A stretch of DNA of 33,512 nucleotides, taken from the NCBI RefSeq assembly GCF_024655565.1, contig NZ_JANKOF010000054.1:1-33512 (forward strand), read 5' to 3'. Every line of letters begins with the position of its first letter. The stretch's first letter is position 1. A program made the translations under genes and the position numbers. The notes below the pieces were generated by a model. That model was not told where the DNA came from. It saw nothing but the letters and a program-made list of their open reading frames with translations, and did not search any database. This stretch comes from Nitratireductor sp. ZSWI3. Lineage in GTDB: Bacteria; Pseudomonadota; Alphaproteobacteria; Rhizobiales; Rhizobiaceae. Shown one piece after another: positions 16,585 to 25,004 of this stretch.

Positions 16585-18033
16585 ATGGAGCCAATTCTCG
16601 ACATCGCAATCGATCTCCCGGAGAGAGGATCGCGCGAAATTCTGCGGTCGCTGCACCGGCAGTTGCGCTCCGCTATCATCGACGGACGGCTTCAGCCCGG
16701 ACTTCGGCTACCGCCAACGCGCGCGTTGGCAGAGGGACTCGGCATATCGCGCAACACTGTGATTGCCGCCTATGACATGCTTTTGAGCGAAGGATATGTC
16801 GAGGGACGACAGGGCGCCGGCACCTATGTCGCGGATGTGCGCCCGAGGCTGGAGCGACCAAAGGCACCGCTGCAGGCTGATCCCGTCTCTGACAAGCGGC
16901 TGGCTCCCACCTGGCGCGGTTGGCGACCGCTCGCCGAGACCTGCAGCGGAGAGACCTACCGCTACGACTTCGTGGCCGGCATGCCAGCTACAGAATTTCC
17001 GTTCGACATCTGGCAGCGCCTTTCGACGCGCGCGGCGCGCGCGGTTGCACGAAGTGGGGTCTATGAGCACGATCCTGCCGGCGAGCCGCCATTGCGTGAA
17101 GCGATCGCCAGCCACGTTTCGTTCGTTCGGGCCGTCGCGTGCCGGCCCGAAGACATCGTTGTGACGGCCGGCACGAGACAGGCAATCGATCTTATTGCCC
17201 GTATCCTGGTGACACCGGGGCAGACCGAGGTCGCGCTGGAAGATCCCGGATATGGACCCACCCGGCGGTCGTTCATCGGGGCGGGCGCAAAGGTGCTTTC
17301 CATTCCCGTGGACGAGGAAGGGCTCGTCGTGGACCGGCTCCCGCCGAGTGCTCGCATAATCTGCATCACGCCCTCGCACCAGTTTCCTCTCGGCGTCGCC
17401 ATGTCGGCGCGCCGGCGCGCGGCGCTGCTCGATTTCGCCGAGAGCTTCGGCGCCGTCATCGTCGAGGACGACTACGATAGCGAATTCCGGCACGATCGCA
17501 TGCCGCTCGACGCGCTGCAGACGCTCGACCGCTCGGGATCCGTTTTTTATGTGGGCACGTTTTCCAAGAGTATGTTCCCGGCGCTCAGAATGGGCTTCGT
17601 CGTCGTCCCGGAATGGGCGCGCTATGCACTCACGCTGGCCAAGCAGATGAACGATTGGCACAACCCGCTCATCAGTCAGCTCGCGCTCGCCGACTTCATC
17701 GCCGAAGGTCACCTAGCTCGTCACGTTCGCAAGATGCGGAGAGTGTATTCGGCAAGGCATGAGGCGTTGTGCGCGGCGCTGAACACCCATCTCAGCGATC
17801 GCCTCCGTCCTTTCCGTGCCCATGCCGGGGTTCATCTGGCTGCCGAACTGACTGTGCCCAAGGACGAACAGCAAGTGGTCGCGAGAGCGGCGACAAGGCA
17901 AATGAGGGTCGAGGATATGGCGCGCTACGCCTCCCGCGACATCGCCCAGAAAGGTCTCGTGTTCGGCTTCGGGATGATCGAGGCGGACAATATCGAGCCG
18001 GCAATCAAAGAGCTGGCCGGTGTGATGATGTGA
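16585..18033 (+). CDS. MocR/PdxR-type regulator (GntR wHTH fused to aminotransferase fold)
   Basis: A 482-residue regulator. The winged helix lies in residues 1-80 (LRSLHRQLRSAIIDGRLQPG, LPPTRALAEGLGISRNTVIAAYDMLLSEGYVEGRQGAGTYV). The PLP-binding fold follows, with ALEDPGYGPTRR, ITPSHQFPLG, VEDDYDSEFRHDRMPLDALQ and the lysine motif VGTFSKSMFPALRMGF. All expected residues are present, unlike the MocR at 3374. The ATG at 16585 has GGCGGGAAG before it; an ATG at 16558 is also in frame. The pseudogene copy at 30.8 kb conserves sequence just upstream of and including the 16585 start. Likely targets are the divergent GST and MBL genes, or the LysE gene downstream on the other strand; vitamin B6 control is possible but unsupported. 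Confidence 0.9.
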   Translation: MEPILDIAIDLPERGSREILRSLHRQLRSAIIDGRLQPGLRLPPTRALAEGLGISRNTVIAAYDMLLSEGYVEGRQGAGTYVADVRPRLERPKAPLQADPVSDKRLAPTWRGWRPLAETCSGETYRYDFVAGMPATEFPFDIWQRLSTRAARAVARSGVYEHDPAGEPPLREAIASHVSFVRAVACRPEDIVVTAGTRQAIDLIARILVTPGQTEVALEDPGYGPTRRSFIGAGAKVLSIPVDEEGLVVDRLPPSARIICITPSHQFPLGVAMSARRRAALLDFAESFGAVIVEDDYDSEFRHDRMPLDALQTLDRSGSVFYVGTFSKSMFPALRMGFVVVPEWARYALTLAKQMNDWHNPLISQLALADFIAEGHLARHVRKMRRVYSARHEALCAALNTHLSDRLRPFRAHAGVHLAAELTVPKDEQQVVARAATRQMRVEDMARYASRDIAQKGLVFGFGMIEADNIEPAIKELAGVMM

Positions 18034-18157
18034 TCGGATTGGCCCCTGTAACTCTCCAGACCAGTGGTCGCGGGCCGGCAGGCTCTCCATATCGTCGAGA
18101 AGGTGCGCCCGCGGCTCGTCGGCATTATTCCGTTGTGTCTGATAAAGTCCCAGCGTC

Positions 18158-18790
18158 CTAAAAGCGCGCCGAAGCCAGCTTCCAACTGGCAAAACAGAAG
18201 AAGGCACCGAGACCGCCCTGGATCCAGCGTCGCGCGCGCAGATAGACGCGGCCGACCGGCGGAGCCGAGAACAACAATGCGTAGATCATGTGCCCGCCGA
18301 ACGAGATCACGAGGCAACCAGCCACGACGGCGGGACCAACCCAAAGGGGCGAGCCCTCGCGCACAGCGAGCGACATGATCGCGATCCAGGTTAGGGCGGC
18401 CTTGGGATTGCTGAGTTGGATGATCAATCCGCGGAGATAGAGGTGTTTGGCTTTCTGGTAATCCTCGAGCCCTCTGGGAATATCGGATTGGCTGCTCAGG
18501 GCGGCACGGAAAGACTTGTAGGCCAGCCACAGCAGATAGGCTGCACCGGCGAATTTGATCAAAGTGAGTGCGGAAGCGTAGACAGCCAGCAGAGCAGTCA
18601 ATCCCATCAGCGTTGCGGTCCCCCAGACCAGCGTGCCGCTGACCATGCCGGCCGCCAGCGTTACCCCTGGCCGGCGGCCGTGTTCCATGGACGTTCCCAT
18701 GACGGCCAGGACGTTCGGGCCAGGACTGAGTATTCCCAGCCCGTATGCGCTCCAGGCGAGCAGCAGTCCGGGGAGATAGACATCGAACAT
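18158..18790 (-). CDS. LysE/RhtB-family amino acid exporter
   Basis: A 210-residue inner-membrane protein with about six hydrophobic segments. The LysE family start is clear (YLPGLLLAWSAYGLGILSPGPNVLAVMGTSMEHGRRPG), as are GAAYLLWLAYKSFRAAL and LRGLIIQLSNPKAALTWIAIM. The SPGPN and NPKA motifs are the hallmarks. Such proteins export amino acids or derivatives. The ATG at 18790 follows AAAGGAG; an upstream in-frame ATG at 18862 adds a basic non-membrane tail. It is convergent with the MocR gene (124 bp apart). The upstream 205 bp has no gene; TTCCGAAATTGGCTC and TTTTTCCGGA on its coding strand may hold the promoter. Confidence 0.9.
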   Translation of the reverse strand: MFDVYLPGLLLAWSAYGLGILSPGPNVLAVMGTSMEHGRRPGVTLAAGMVSGTLVWGTATLMGLTALLAVYASALTLIKFAGAAYLLWLAYKSFRAALSSQSDIPRGLEDYQKAKHLYLRGLIIQLSNPKAALTWIAIMSLAVREGSPLWVGPAVVAGCLVISFGGHMIYALLFSAPPVGRVYLRARRWIQGGLGAFFCFASWKLASARF

Positions 18791-18995
18791 CTGGTGGCTC
18801 CTTTTCCTTCGGGCAGGCTCGGCTTTCTGTAGTTGCGGCCGGGTTTGCGTAAACCGAGGCACACAGCCCGCTTATATTAGGGCCCTTTCTTGGTGCTCCA
18901 AAAGCTCCGCCATCCGGAAAAACGATAGAGCCAATTTCGGAATCTATGATCGGAGGGCAACGCGCCGGCCGCGGGAAAGCAAGGCGGGCTCCTGG

Positions 18996-19787
18996 CTAAC
19001 CGACAAAATAGCGGCTGGGTGAGGTGCCGAAGGCCTCATGGAACGTTGCTATAAAGGCGCTCGGACCGGAATATCCCAGTGAATGGGCAATATCGCCGAC
19101 CGGCTGACCGGTAGCGAGCCATTCAACGGCCTTCATGAGCTTGGCCTGGCGAAGCCAGGAACGAAAGGTCATGCCGGTTTCGTCCTGGAAGTGCCTTTGA
19201 AAGGTCCGCGGGGACATTGCCGCCTGCTTTGCCGTGACGGCTACTGGCATCTCCCGACCCGGATCGTCCCGCAATTGCCTGGCGACGTCCAGAAGCCGCG
19301 GTGAACGCGGCATGGGCAGATAGAGCGGTATGGCCGGGCTCGATCGGAGCTGGTCGAGCAGAACATGGATGATCCGTTCGGCGGGCGCCGAACCTGCCTC
19401 GGATCGAGGGATTCCCAGAAAGGCCTGAATCAGCTCCCGCAAAAGGGGCGTTGCCGTGATGACCGCTGTCTCTTCAGGGAGGTCGTTAACCGCGTCGGGC
19501 CGGAAAAACAGGTAGCGCAGCGCCGTTGGCTGCAGGTAGGTCACCGCATGGGGCACATTGCTGGGCACCCATATTGCGCGTTCCGGCGGCACCACGAAGC
19601 ACCCTTGCTCCGTTTCCAAGCGCAGCGAACCGCTGAAAATATGGAAAAGCTGCGCACGAACGTGCGTGTGCGTCTCATAGACCTTTCCGGCCGGCTCCAC
19701 CCCGGCCTGGCCGATCGCGAGCTCGGGCGTATCGCCGCGATTGTCGGTGCTCAGCTTGGGCATTGAGAGGTTTTCAGGATCAATCAT
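18996..19787 (-). CDS. AraC-family regulator with N-terminal cupin sensor
   Basis: A 263-residue regulator. The N-terminal ~110 residues are an AraC_binding cupin (THTHVRAQLFHIFSGSLRLET, VVPPERAIWVPSNVPHAVTYL). The C-terminal half carries two helix-turn-helix units: MPVAVTAKQAAMSPRTFQRHFQDETGMTFRSWLRQAK, then VGDIAHSLGYSGPSAFIATFHEAFGTSPSRY. The start at 19787 lacks a strong ribosome site; ATG 19763 is an alternative. Its promoter region, shared with the divergent DUF1127/ABC genes, carries a 22-bp motif repeated before the hydrolase operon at 30.4 kb. It is therefore the best candidate regulator of both divergent units; this link is inference from sequence identity. Confidence 0.9.
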   Translation of the reverse strand: MIDPENLSMPKLSTDNRGDTPELAIGQAGVEPAGKVYETHTHVRAQLFHIFSGSLRLETEQGCFVVPPERAIWVPSNVPHAVTYLQPTALRYLFFRPDAVNDLPEETAVITATPLLRELIQAFLGIPRSEAGSAPAERIIHVLLDQLRSSPAIPLYLPMPRSPRLLDVARQLRDDPGREMPVAVTAKQAAMSPRTFQRHFQDETGMTFRSWLRQAKLMKAVEWLATGQPVGDIAHSLGYSGPSAFIATFHEAFGTSPSRYFVG

Positions 19788-19877
19788 GGCGCTTCATCGA
19801 GACTTTTTGACATTGTATCGATAACACGCTTTGGCGACGGCGGGCTAGACACGAGGCTAATGCTTCAACCACTAGAG
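19787..19877. promoter_or_regulatory. Promoter motif copy A (AraC/DUF1127 intergenic)
   Basis: The core at 19804-19825 contains TTGACATTGTATCGATAAC preceded by three T. It is identical over 22 bases to the reverse complement of 30403-30424. Similarity extends on the AraC side (TGGCGCTTCATCG at 19787-19799 against TGGCGCTCCATCG in copy B) and more weakly on the other side (CAACCACTAGAG against CAAACACTGGAG). TATCGATA inside the core is palindromic. It could be an operator of the AraC protein, or a diverged duplicate of a whole promoter. Confidence 0.6.
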
Positions 19878-19888
19878 TTCGTCAGCCA

Positions 19889-20170
19889 ATGTCCATGAAA
19901 ATTCAGACCTGCGACGCCCCCGTATCATCGGAATCCCGTCGCCTTTCCCATATCTGGTTCAGCTTCGTCGCTGCGATCAAAGCGCAGCATTTGCGATACG
20001 CGACTGAGCGCAAGCTTAATTTCCTCGGAGATCGCGAGCTTGCCGACATCGGGCTTTGCCGGTCCGATATCCCCAAACTCGCCCGCCTGGGGCCGACGGA
20101 GCTTCCGCTGATACGCGAAGAGCATCAGGCCAATTACCGGCAGCCCGACGGCGCATTTGAGGGTGACTGA
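19889..20170 (+). CDS. DUF1127-domain protein
   Basis: A 93-residue protein whose second half is a DUF1127 helix: RYATERKLNFLGDRELADIGLCRSDIPKLARLG, close to the consensus LxxLSDRELxDIGLxRxDI. DUF1127 proteins in Rhizobiaceae are small, Arg-rich and often linked to RNA binding, phosphate or carbon signals; the role here is unknown. It ends only 2 bp before the ABC exporter gene, so the two are translationally linked, which is unusual for DUF1127 genes that mostly stand alone. The start could be 19889 or the ATG at 19895; neither has a strong ribosome site. Confidence 0.82.
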   Translation: MSMKIQTCDAPVSSESRRLSHIWFSFVAAIKAQHLRYATERKLNFLGDRELADIGLCRSDIPKLARLGPTELPLIREEHQANYRQPDGAFEGD

Positions 20171-20172
20171 CG

Positions 20173-22017
20173 ATGTTCCGGTACCTGGAAAACATGGTCG
20201 ATCCGTTTGTTCCCGGGCAGCCGGAAAGGCCGGCGGCGACGGTTCGAGCCTTTTTGCTGCAGAATCTCCGCCCGTTTCGCGGTATCATCGCACTGAGTGT
20301 GCTGGCCTCCATCGCCTCGGTTGTGATCGAGCTCGCGCTGCTCGTCTATGTGGGCAATCTCGTCGACAGCCTGATGAACACGCCCAGGGAAACCCTTTGG
20401 GCCGATCGGGGCACTGAATTCGTGCTCATTGCCGTTGGGCTGCTCGTGCTCCGTCCGCTTGTCGCCCTTGTGAAGGAGGGTCTCGACGATATCGCCTTTC
20501 GGCCCAATGCGGTATCGCTGTTCCGCTGGCGAGCACACAGATATCTGCTGCGCCAGCCGGTCATCTGGTTCCGGCACCAGGCCTCCGGGCTCCTGGGGTC
20601 GCGCGTACGCGAAGTCGGAGTCTCTGCGGCTGGGGCGGTATATTGCGTGCTGCACATCATCGTCGATGTCGCCATCTACTTTGTCGGATCGATCTTGCTG
20701 CTTACGTCAGTCGATCTGCGACTGGCGTTACCGGTTGTGCTTTGGGCAGTGCTTTACGTTGGTCACATGGCCTATACGGTCCCGCGCTTCCGTGACAACT
20801 ACGAGCGCTTCAACGAGGCGCTCGCGAACCTGACGCGGCTGTTTGTCGACAGCTATGCAAATATAGAAACGATCAAGCTTTTTGCCGATCCAGACAGCGA
20901 AGACAGGGAAAGCGAGAAGGCTTTCCGTGCGGCGCGGCGGGCCTTTCTCGATTTGCAGAAGTTCGAAGTGATCACGAATGTCGGCATGCTTGCACTTGGA
21001 ACCGTGCTTCTTGTGGGGCTGATCGGCTATTCAGTCGTCCTTTGGCAGGCGGGCGAGGTCCCACTAGGTTTCATTGCTGCGGCACTGGCTCTTTCGCTGC
21101 GTGTCAATGGGATGGCAGAACGACTGCTCGATGCCATAGCCACTTTGTTCGGCTGGGTCGGTGCTACACGCGATTCCCTGAAATCCATTTCCCAGCCGCT
21201 GGCCCTGAGAGAACCTGAAGCCGCGACCCCATTTGAGTTCAAGGGAGGTGCCATCAGGCTCGACGACGTCGTCCATCGATACGGCCGTGACCATGGCGGC
21301 CTCGACCGGCTCTCACTTGAAGTCCGTGCCGGTGAGAAGCTCGGGATCGTCGGCCCGTCTGGCGCCGGCAAATCCACATTGCTCGGAGCTTTGATGCGGC
21401 ACTTCGACATTGAAGATGGGCGCATAACCATCGACGGTGCCGACATTGGTGAAATTCGTCAACGCGATCTTCTGAGCCGCATCTCGCTTGTCGCACAGGA
21501 ACCGGCCCTGCTCGATCGAACGGTCGCCGCCAACATCGCTTTCGGCCGCGAAAACGCGTCAGGCGCGGAGATCGAAGCTGCGGCGCGCCAGGCCCGAGCG
21601 CACGTTTTCATCCTCCAGCTGCGCGACGCGCAAGGGCGTACAGGCTATGACGCACAAGTAGGCGAACGCGGCGTGCAATTGTCGGGAGGGCAGCGGCAGC
21701 GGATCGCACTCGCCCGGGCATTGCTCAAGAATGCACCAATCCTGTTGCTCGATGAGGCGACATCGGCGCTCGACAGCGAGTCCGAAGCAGCAATTCTCGA
21801 CACGCTCTACCCCATGATGGAAGGACGGACTGTGATTGCCATTGCCCATCGGCTTTCGACACTAAGCCGCATGGATCGGATCGCGGTCCTTGACGCTGGA
21901 CGGGTGGTTGAGATCGGCACACATGGCGATCTGCTTGCCCAAAATGGCCTCTATAGCCGCCTCTGGCGCCACCAGACTGACGGCTTTTTAGGATACGGAC
22001 CCGTGATCGGAGGGTAA
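20173..22017 (+). CDS. ABC exporter, fused permease and ATPase
   Basis: A 614-residue half-transporter. About 330 residues form a six-helix exporter membrane domain (for example GIIALSVLASIASVVIELALLVYVGNLVDSL and VDVAIYFVGSILLLTSVDLRLALPVVLW). An ATPase domain follows: Walker A GPSGAGKST (394-402), Q-loop SLVAQEPALLDRTVAANI, signature LSGGQRQRIALARALL (from 503), Walker B ILLLDEATSALDSES (Asp527, Glu528) and the switch His in AIAHRLSTL. All ATPase residues are intact, so it should work as a homodimer exporting a lipid, peptide or drug. It begins 2 bp after DUF1127. Substrate unknown. Confidence 0.93.
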   Translation: MFRYLENMVDPFVPGQPERPAATVRAFLLQNLRPFRGIIALSVLASIASVVIELALLVYVGNLVDSLMNTPRETLWADRGTEFVLIAVGLLVLRPLVALVKEGLDDIAFRPNAVSLFRWRAHRYLLRQPVIWFRHQASGLLGSRVREVGVSAAGAVYCVLHIIVDVAIYFVGSILLLTSVDLRLALPVVLWAVLYVGHMAYTVPRFRDNYERFNEALANLTRLFVDSYANIETIKLFADPDSEDRESEKAFRAARRAFLDLQKFEVITNVGMLALGTVLLVGLIGYSVVLWQAGEVPLGFIAAALALSLRVNGMAERLLDAIATLFGWVGATRDSLKSISQPLALREPEAATPFEFKGGAIRLDDVVHRYGRDHGGLDRLSLEVRAGEKLGIVGPSGAGKSTLLGALMRHFDIEDGRITIDGADIGEIRQRDLLSRISLVAQEPALLDRTVAANIAFGRENASGAEIEAAARQARAHVFILQLRDAQGRTGYDAQVGERGVQLSGGQRQRIALARALLKNAPILLLDEATSALDSESEAAILDTLYPMMEGRTVIAIAHRLSTLSRMDRIAVLDAGRVVEIGTHGDLLAQNGLYSRLWRHQTDGFLGYGPVIGG

Positions 22018-22267
22018 AGGCCGGCTACGACGGGGAGGTAAGGCGTGCTCCTAGGCAATGGCGCGACCCAATCGCCGGTGTACGCGCCGGCCCAAGAATG
22101 GGTACCGCAGAAAAGAGGAAACGGTGTGACAGACTCACGAGGCACGCACTGGACAATCCATAGGCTGTGATGCCCTCGCGCAAGCGATCAGCAAAACCCG
22201 GCGACCGAAACACAGAACATAACCTGCTGCCATCCTGATTTGATAGCAAACACTGGCGGCGAATTCC
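22018..22267. other. Gene-free interval with a short island repeat
   Basis: No gene is seen. CGCGACCCAATCGCC at 22062-22076 recurs exactly at 23744-23758 (upstream of a LysE gene), in both cases about 22 bp after AAGGC. A looser relative, AAGGCGGGCTCCTGGC, lies near 18986. These may be remains of a common small repeat. Confidence 0.3.
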
Positions 22268-22810
22268 ATGAACGAACAAATCCTCGACACACTTGCCAAT
22301 ATCGGCGTGACGCTGGCAGCGTTTTCGGGCGTCGTCGGTGCCTTTCGCGCTCGCGGCCCGAACAAGTGGTCCCCGACCGAATTTCGCGTCCTCTGGTTTC
22401 TTATTCTCGATAGCTTCCTGGTCGTCTTCTTCGCGCTGCTGCCTATTCCACTGGCGCTTGCGCAGTTGTCACCGGGCGTACTGTGGGCCCTTTGCAGCGC
22501 ATTTCTTGGCTCGTGGTTTCTTGTCGGTACGGTTCTTGCGCTAGCTGGTGAGCGCCGGGACCATATTGCCCGGAGAGCTGTCAAGGTCCCCGTGATCACG
22601 CCGATCCTTTACGGTGTTATGGTACTATTACCAGTCCTCGGCGTGGCGCTGTGGCTCAGCGTGTGGGACGTTGTGCCCCGAGGCCAGGCCCTCTATGTGA
22701 CCGGTTTGATCGCGCTGCTGGTTGTCGCGGCGCTAGAATTCCTGTTCTTCATCGGCATTGCAGCACTCGGGACGGAGAAAGAGTCGGCGTTGAAAGAGAA
22801 CTCCGACTGA
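22268..22810 (+). CDS. Uncharacterised four-helix membrane protein
   Basis: A 180-residue protein with about four hydrophobic segments: TLANIGVTLAAFSGVVGAF (partly amphipathic), VLWFLILDSFLVVFFALLPIPLALAQL, VLWALCSAFLGSWFLVGTVLAL, then VITPILYGVMVLLPVLGVALWL and ALYVTGLIALLVVAALEFLFFIGIAAL. A charged loop GERRDHIARRAVK lies in the middle. I do not recognise a named family. Its start at 22268 follows GAATTCC without a clear ribosome site. It stands alone, 250 bp after the ABC exporter and on the same strand, so it may or may not share that transcript. The regular helices and continuous frame support a real gene. Confidence 0.7.
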   Translation: MNEQILDTLANIGVTLAAFSGVVGAFRARGPNKWSPTEFRVLWFLILDSFLVVFFALLPIPLALAQLSPGVLWALCSAFLGSWFLVGTVLALAGERRDHIARRAVKVPVITPILYGVMVLLPVLGVALWLSVWDVVPRGQALYVTGLIALLVVAALEFLFFIGIAALGTEKESALKENSD

Positions 22811-23026
22811 CACGAGACCGAGTGGCGTGGGTGGGCCAGCGGTGCCGACAAGGTCCTTGCTGGGATGGTGTCCCACCGCGTGGTTTAGCTGGCGGCATTG
22901 GTCGCCGCTCCCGACCGGAGAGCGCCGATGACCACCGCGCTGCACAACTACACCACGCCCCGAACCGTCAGCCCTGATGATCTTACCCGACGGAAATAGC
23001 CCGATGCCATGTAGGTCAGGACACAG
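22811..23026. other. Interval without a recognised gene
   Basis: Between the membrane protein and the convergent LysE gene only a very short frame is seen (ATG at 22928 to TAG at about 22998, about 23 codons: MTTALHNYTTPRTVSPDD and onward). It resembles nothing I know and has no clear ribosome site. The interval may hold decayed sequence. Confidence 0.25.
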
Positions 23027-23638
23027 CTACCGCGCGGCGATCGCGGCCGCGGCACCCGCCATCATCGACGCGCCGGCGCGGTTGGCAATACGCATGGCCC
23101 GCGCGCTTCTGAGCAGCCGGCGGGCCTGCGCCGCGGCAAACGCCCATCCGAAATCGACCGCGATCAGCACGGCGACCATGGTCAGCGTTAGCTCGGCCCA
23201 GCCCACCAGCGTCACCGATCCGAGATCGACGATCGTCGGCAGCAGCGCGAGGTAGAACACCATGATCTTGGGATTGCCGAGCGTCACCGCCATGCCGGCG
23301 AGGAACAGCTTCAGCGGCGAATCCGGCGCAGGCAGAGCCGCACCGGCATGGTGCACCGGCGCGGTCCACATCTTCCAGGCGAGCCATAGAAGATAGGCTA
23401 TGCCGGCCCATTTGATCGCCACGAAGGCAAGATGGAAGGTCTGCGCGACCACCGACAGGCCGAAGATGGCCAGCGACAGCCAGATCGCCTCGCCGACCCA
23501 CATCGCCGCAAGGAACGGCAGCACGGCACGCACGCCGCGCGTAAGAATCCGTGCAACCAGCGCGGCGATGCTCGGCCCCGGCGAGCCGGCCGCCACCATC
23601 AGCGCGCCGGCGAAGATGAGGAGTGACGAGAGGTCCAT
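23027..23638 (-). CDS. LysE-family translocator
   Basis: A 203-residue inner-membrane exporter with about six hydrophobic segments. LysE marks are LLIFAGALMVAAGSPGPSIAALVARILTRGVRA (SPGPS), AGIAYLLWLAWKMW and VTLGNPKIMVFYLALLPTIVDL (GNPK). It begins at 23638 with AAGGAG upstream. The next gene on the same strand upstream, another LysE-type gene, ends about 190 bp away, across an interval with a short repeat; the two are only distantly similar, so they are separate family members rather than a recent duplication. It probably exports an amino acid or related amine; the substrate is not evident. Confidence 0.9.
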   Translation of the reverse strand: MDLSSLLIFAGALMVAAGSPGPSIAALVARILTRGVRAVLPFLAAMWVGEAIWLSLAIFGLSVVAQTFHLAFVAIKWAGIAYLLWLAWKMWTAPVHHAGAALPAPDSPLKLFLAGMAVTLGNPKIMVFYLALLPTIVDLGSVTLVGWAELTLTMVAVLIAVDFGWAFAAAQARRLLRSARAMRIANRAGASMMAGAAAAIAAR

Positions 23639-23831
23639 TTGAATGACTCCTTAGGTCGGGCAGGCGCCGACGCTGAACTCGTGGTCTATCACCGGGAGGC
23701 GAGGGCCGGATGCAAGAAGCAAGGCCCGCCGCACAATACTTGTCGCGACCCAATCGCCAGCGCTAGCGTCGGATCCGACCATATCGGAGCCGTTGCAGAG
23801 TGCTACGGATTCCGAGATGGAGCGATTTAGC

Positions 23832-24458
23832 TTAGCGTTCCTGCAGGGCCAGGCGGATGCCTAGCGCGCAGTAGATGCCGCCGACAGCCTTGCCCTGCCA
23901 TTTGAGCACGGTCGGGTTTCGGCGCAGGAAGTTTCCAAGGCCTCCGGCGCCGACCGCGAAGACCAGCGTGCTCACGAGCCCCAGCAAGACGAAGACAGCG
24001 CCCAGAATCGTCAGTTGAAGCATGACCACGCCGTTCTCAGGCCGCACGAACTGGGGCAGGAACGCGAGAAAGAAGAGCGCGGTCTTCGGATTGAGCACCT
24101 CAGCCAGAACCGCCTGCCTGAATGCGCTACCAGCAGATATTGGCAATGCTGCGGGTGCAAATGCAGACGGAGTCTTTTCAAATATTGCGCGAATGCCGAG
24201 ATACAGGAGATAGGCGGCCCCGACATATTTGATGATGCTGAAAAGGAGCGAAGAGGTCGCGATGATCGCGGAAATTCCGACAATCGCCATGAAGGTGTGG
24301 ATCACGTCGCCTGCCGCGATCCCTGCACCGGTGGCGATCCCCGCTTTCGTTCCGGAACTCGTGGCCCGCGCAACCGTGAGCAGCGTGGCCGGACCTGGGA
24401 TGAACACAAAGCCCAGCACGATGGCAGTGTAGGCAATCAAGGTGGTCGGGTCGATCAT
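23832..24458 (-). CDS. LysE-family translocator
   Basis: A 208-residue exporter of the LysE/RhtB type. It starts LIAYTAIVLGFVFIPGPATLLTVARATSSGTKAG (PGPA motif), then has GAAYLLYLGIRAIF and VLAEVLNPKTALFFLAFLPQFVRPE (NPKTALFFLAFLPQF is highly typical of RhtB). Near the end, GKAVGGIYCALGIRLALQER is the usual C-terminus. The ATG at 24458 follows GGAGG. It lies 28 bp after the SnoaL-like gene on the same strand, so it looks like the last gene of the long minus-strand run starting at 30253, and may export a product or by-product of that pathway. Confidence 0.92.
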   Translation of the reverse strand: MIDPTTLIAYTAIVLGFVFIPGPATLLTVARATSSGTKAGIATGAGIAAGDVIHTFMAIVGISAIIATSSLLFSIIKYVGAAYLLYLGIRAIFEKTPSAFAPAALPISAGSAFRQAVLAEVLNPKTALFFLAFLPQFVRPENGVVMLQLTILGAVFVLLGLVSTLVFAVGAGGLGNFLRRNPTVLKWQGKAVGGIYCALGIRLALQER

Positions 24459-24486
24459 TCCGTGCCTCCGTCACTTTGTTGGCGGC

Positions 24487-24915
24487 TTAGCCATTTGCGG
24501 CCTCGACGGCCTCTCCGTATGAGCCAAGCACGCGCTCAATGAGGTCGCTGTCGCAGTACTCAGTTATCTCAGCGATCTTTCCGTCCCGGAAACGGAATAT
24601 GAAGCAGTACTCGTTGTCGTATCGCGCCCCGCTCTTCGTCATTACGTCGCCGCGCACCTCGGCCACGACGAACTCTCCCTCGGCGATCAAGTTGACCGCA
24701 TTTGCGCGGTACTCCGTCTCAAATTGGTTGAACAGCGGCCGAAGCAGTTTGCGCCGGACGTTGTCTTGCCCCTCGAAGCTGCCGGCCCAGCTATAGCGGC
24801 CGGCGAGTCTCCAGACGTAGTCGGAGTGCACGGCCTCAGCGAAGACGCTTCTGTCGCCCCGTTCCATGGCTTCGTAAATCTGTCGCACTGTTTCCTTGTT
24901 TTCCGCAGCAGGCAT
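24487..24915 (-). CDS. SnoaL-like / NTF2-fold protein
   Basis: A 142-residue protein with the SnoaL/ketosteroid-isomerase-like fold: ENKETVRQIYEAMERGDRSVFAEAVHSDYVWRLAG at the start, then FEGQDNVRRKLLRPLF, VNLIAEGEFVVAEVRGD and CFIFRFRDGKIAEITEYCDSDLIERVLG. The latter part is the usual final strands. Members include polyketide cyclases, limonene epoxide hydrolases and isomerases, plus many with no known reaction; catalytic residues are not diagnostic. It begins at 24915 with GAGGAAC upstream, 89 bp after the flavin oxidase gene, and precedes a LysE gene by 28 bp. It probably belongs to the same operon. Confidence 0.88.
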   Translation of the reverse strand: MPAAENKETVRQIYEAMERGDRSVFAEAVHSDYVWRLAGRYSWAGSFEGQDNVRRKLLRPLFNQFETEYRANAVNLIAEGEFVVAEVRGDVMTKSGARYDNEYCFIFRFRDGKIAEITEYCDSDLIERVLGSYGEAVEAANG

Positions 24916-25004
24916 TCTTCAGTTCCTCCGTTTCGTCGGATGATTGTTTTCTTTCGGCTCACTCCGATATGGTCCCTGTCGCGGATTCGTCGTCACTTCG
25001 CCCG

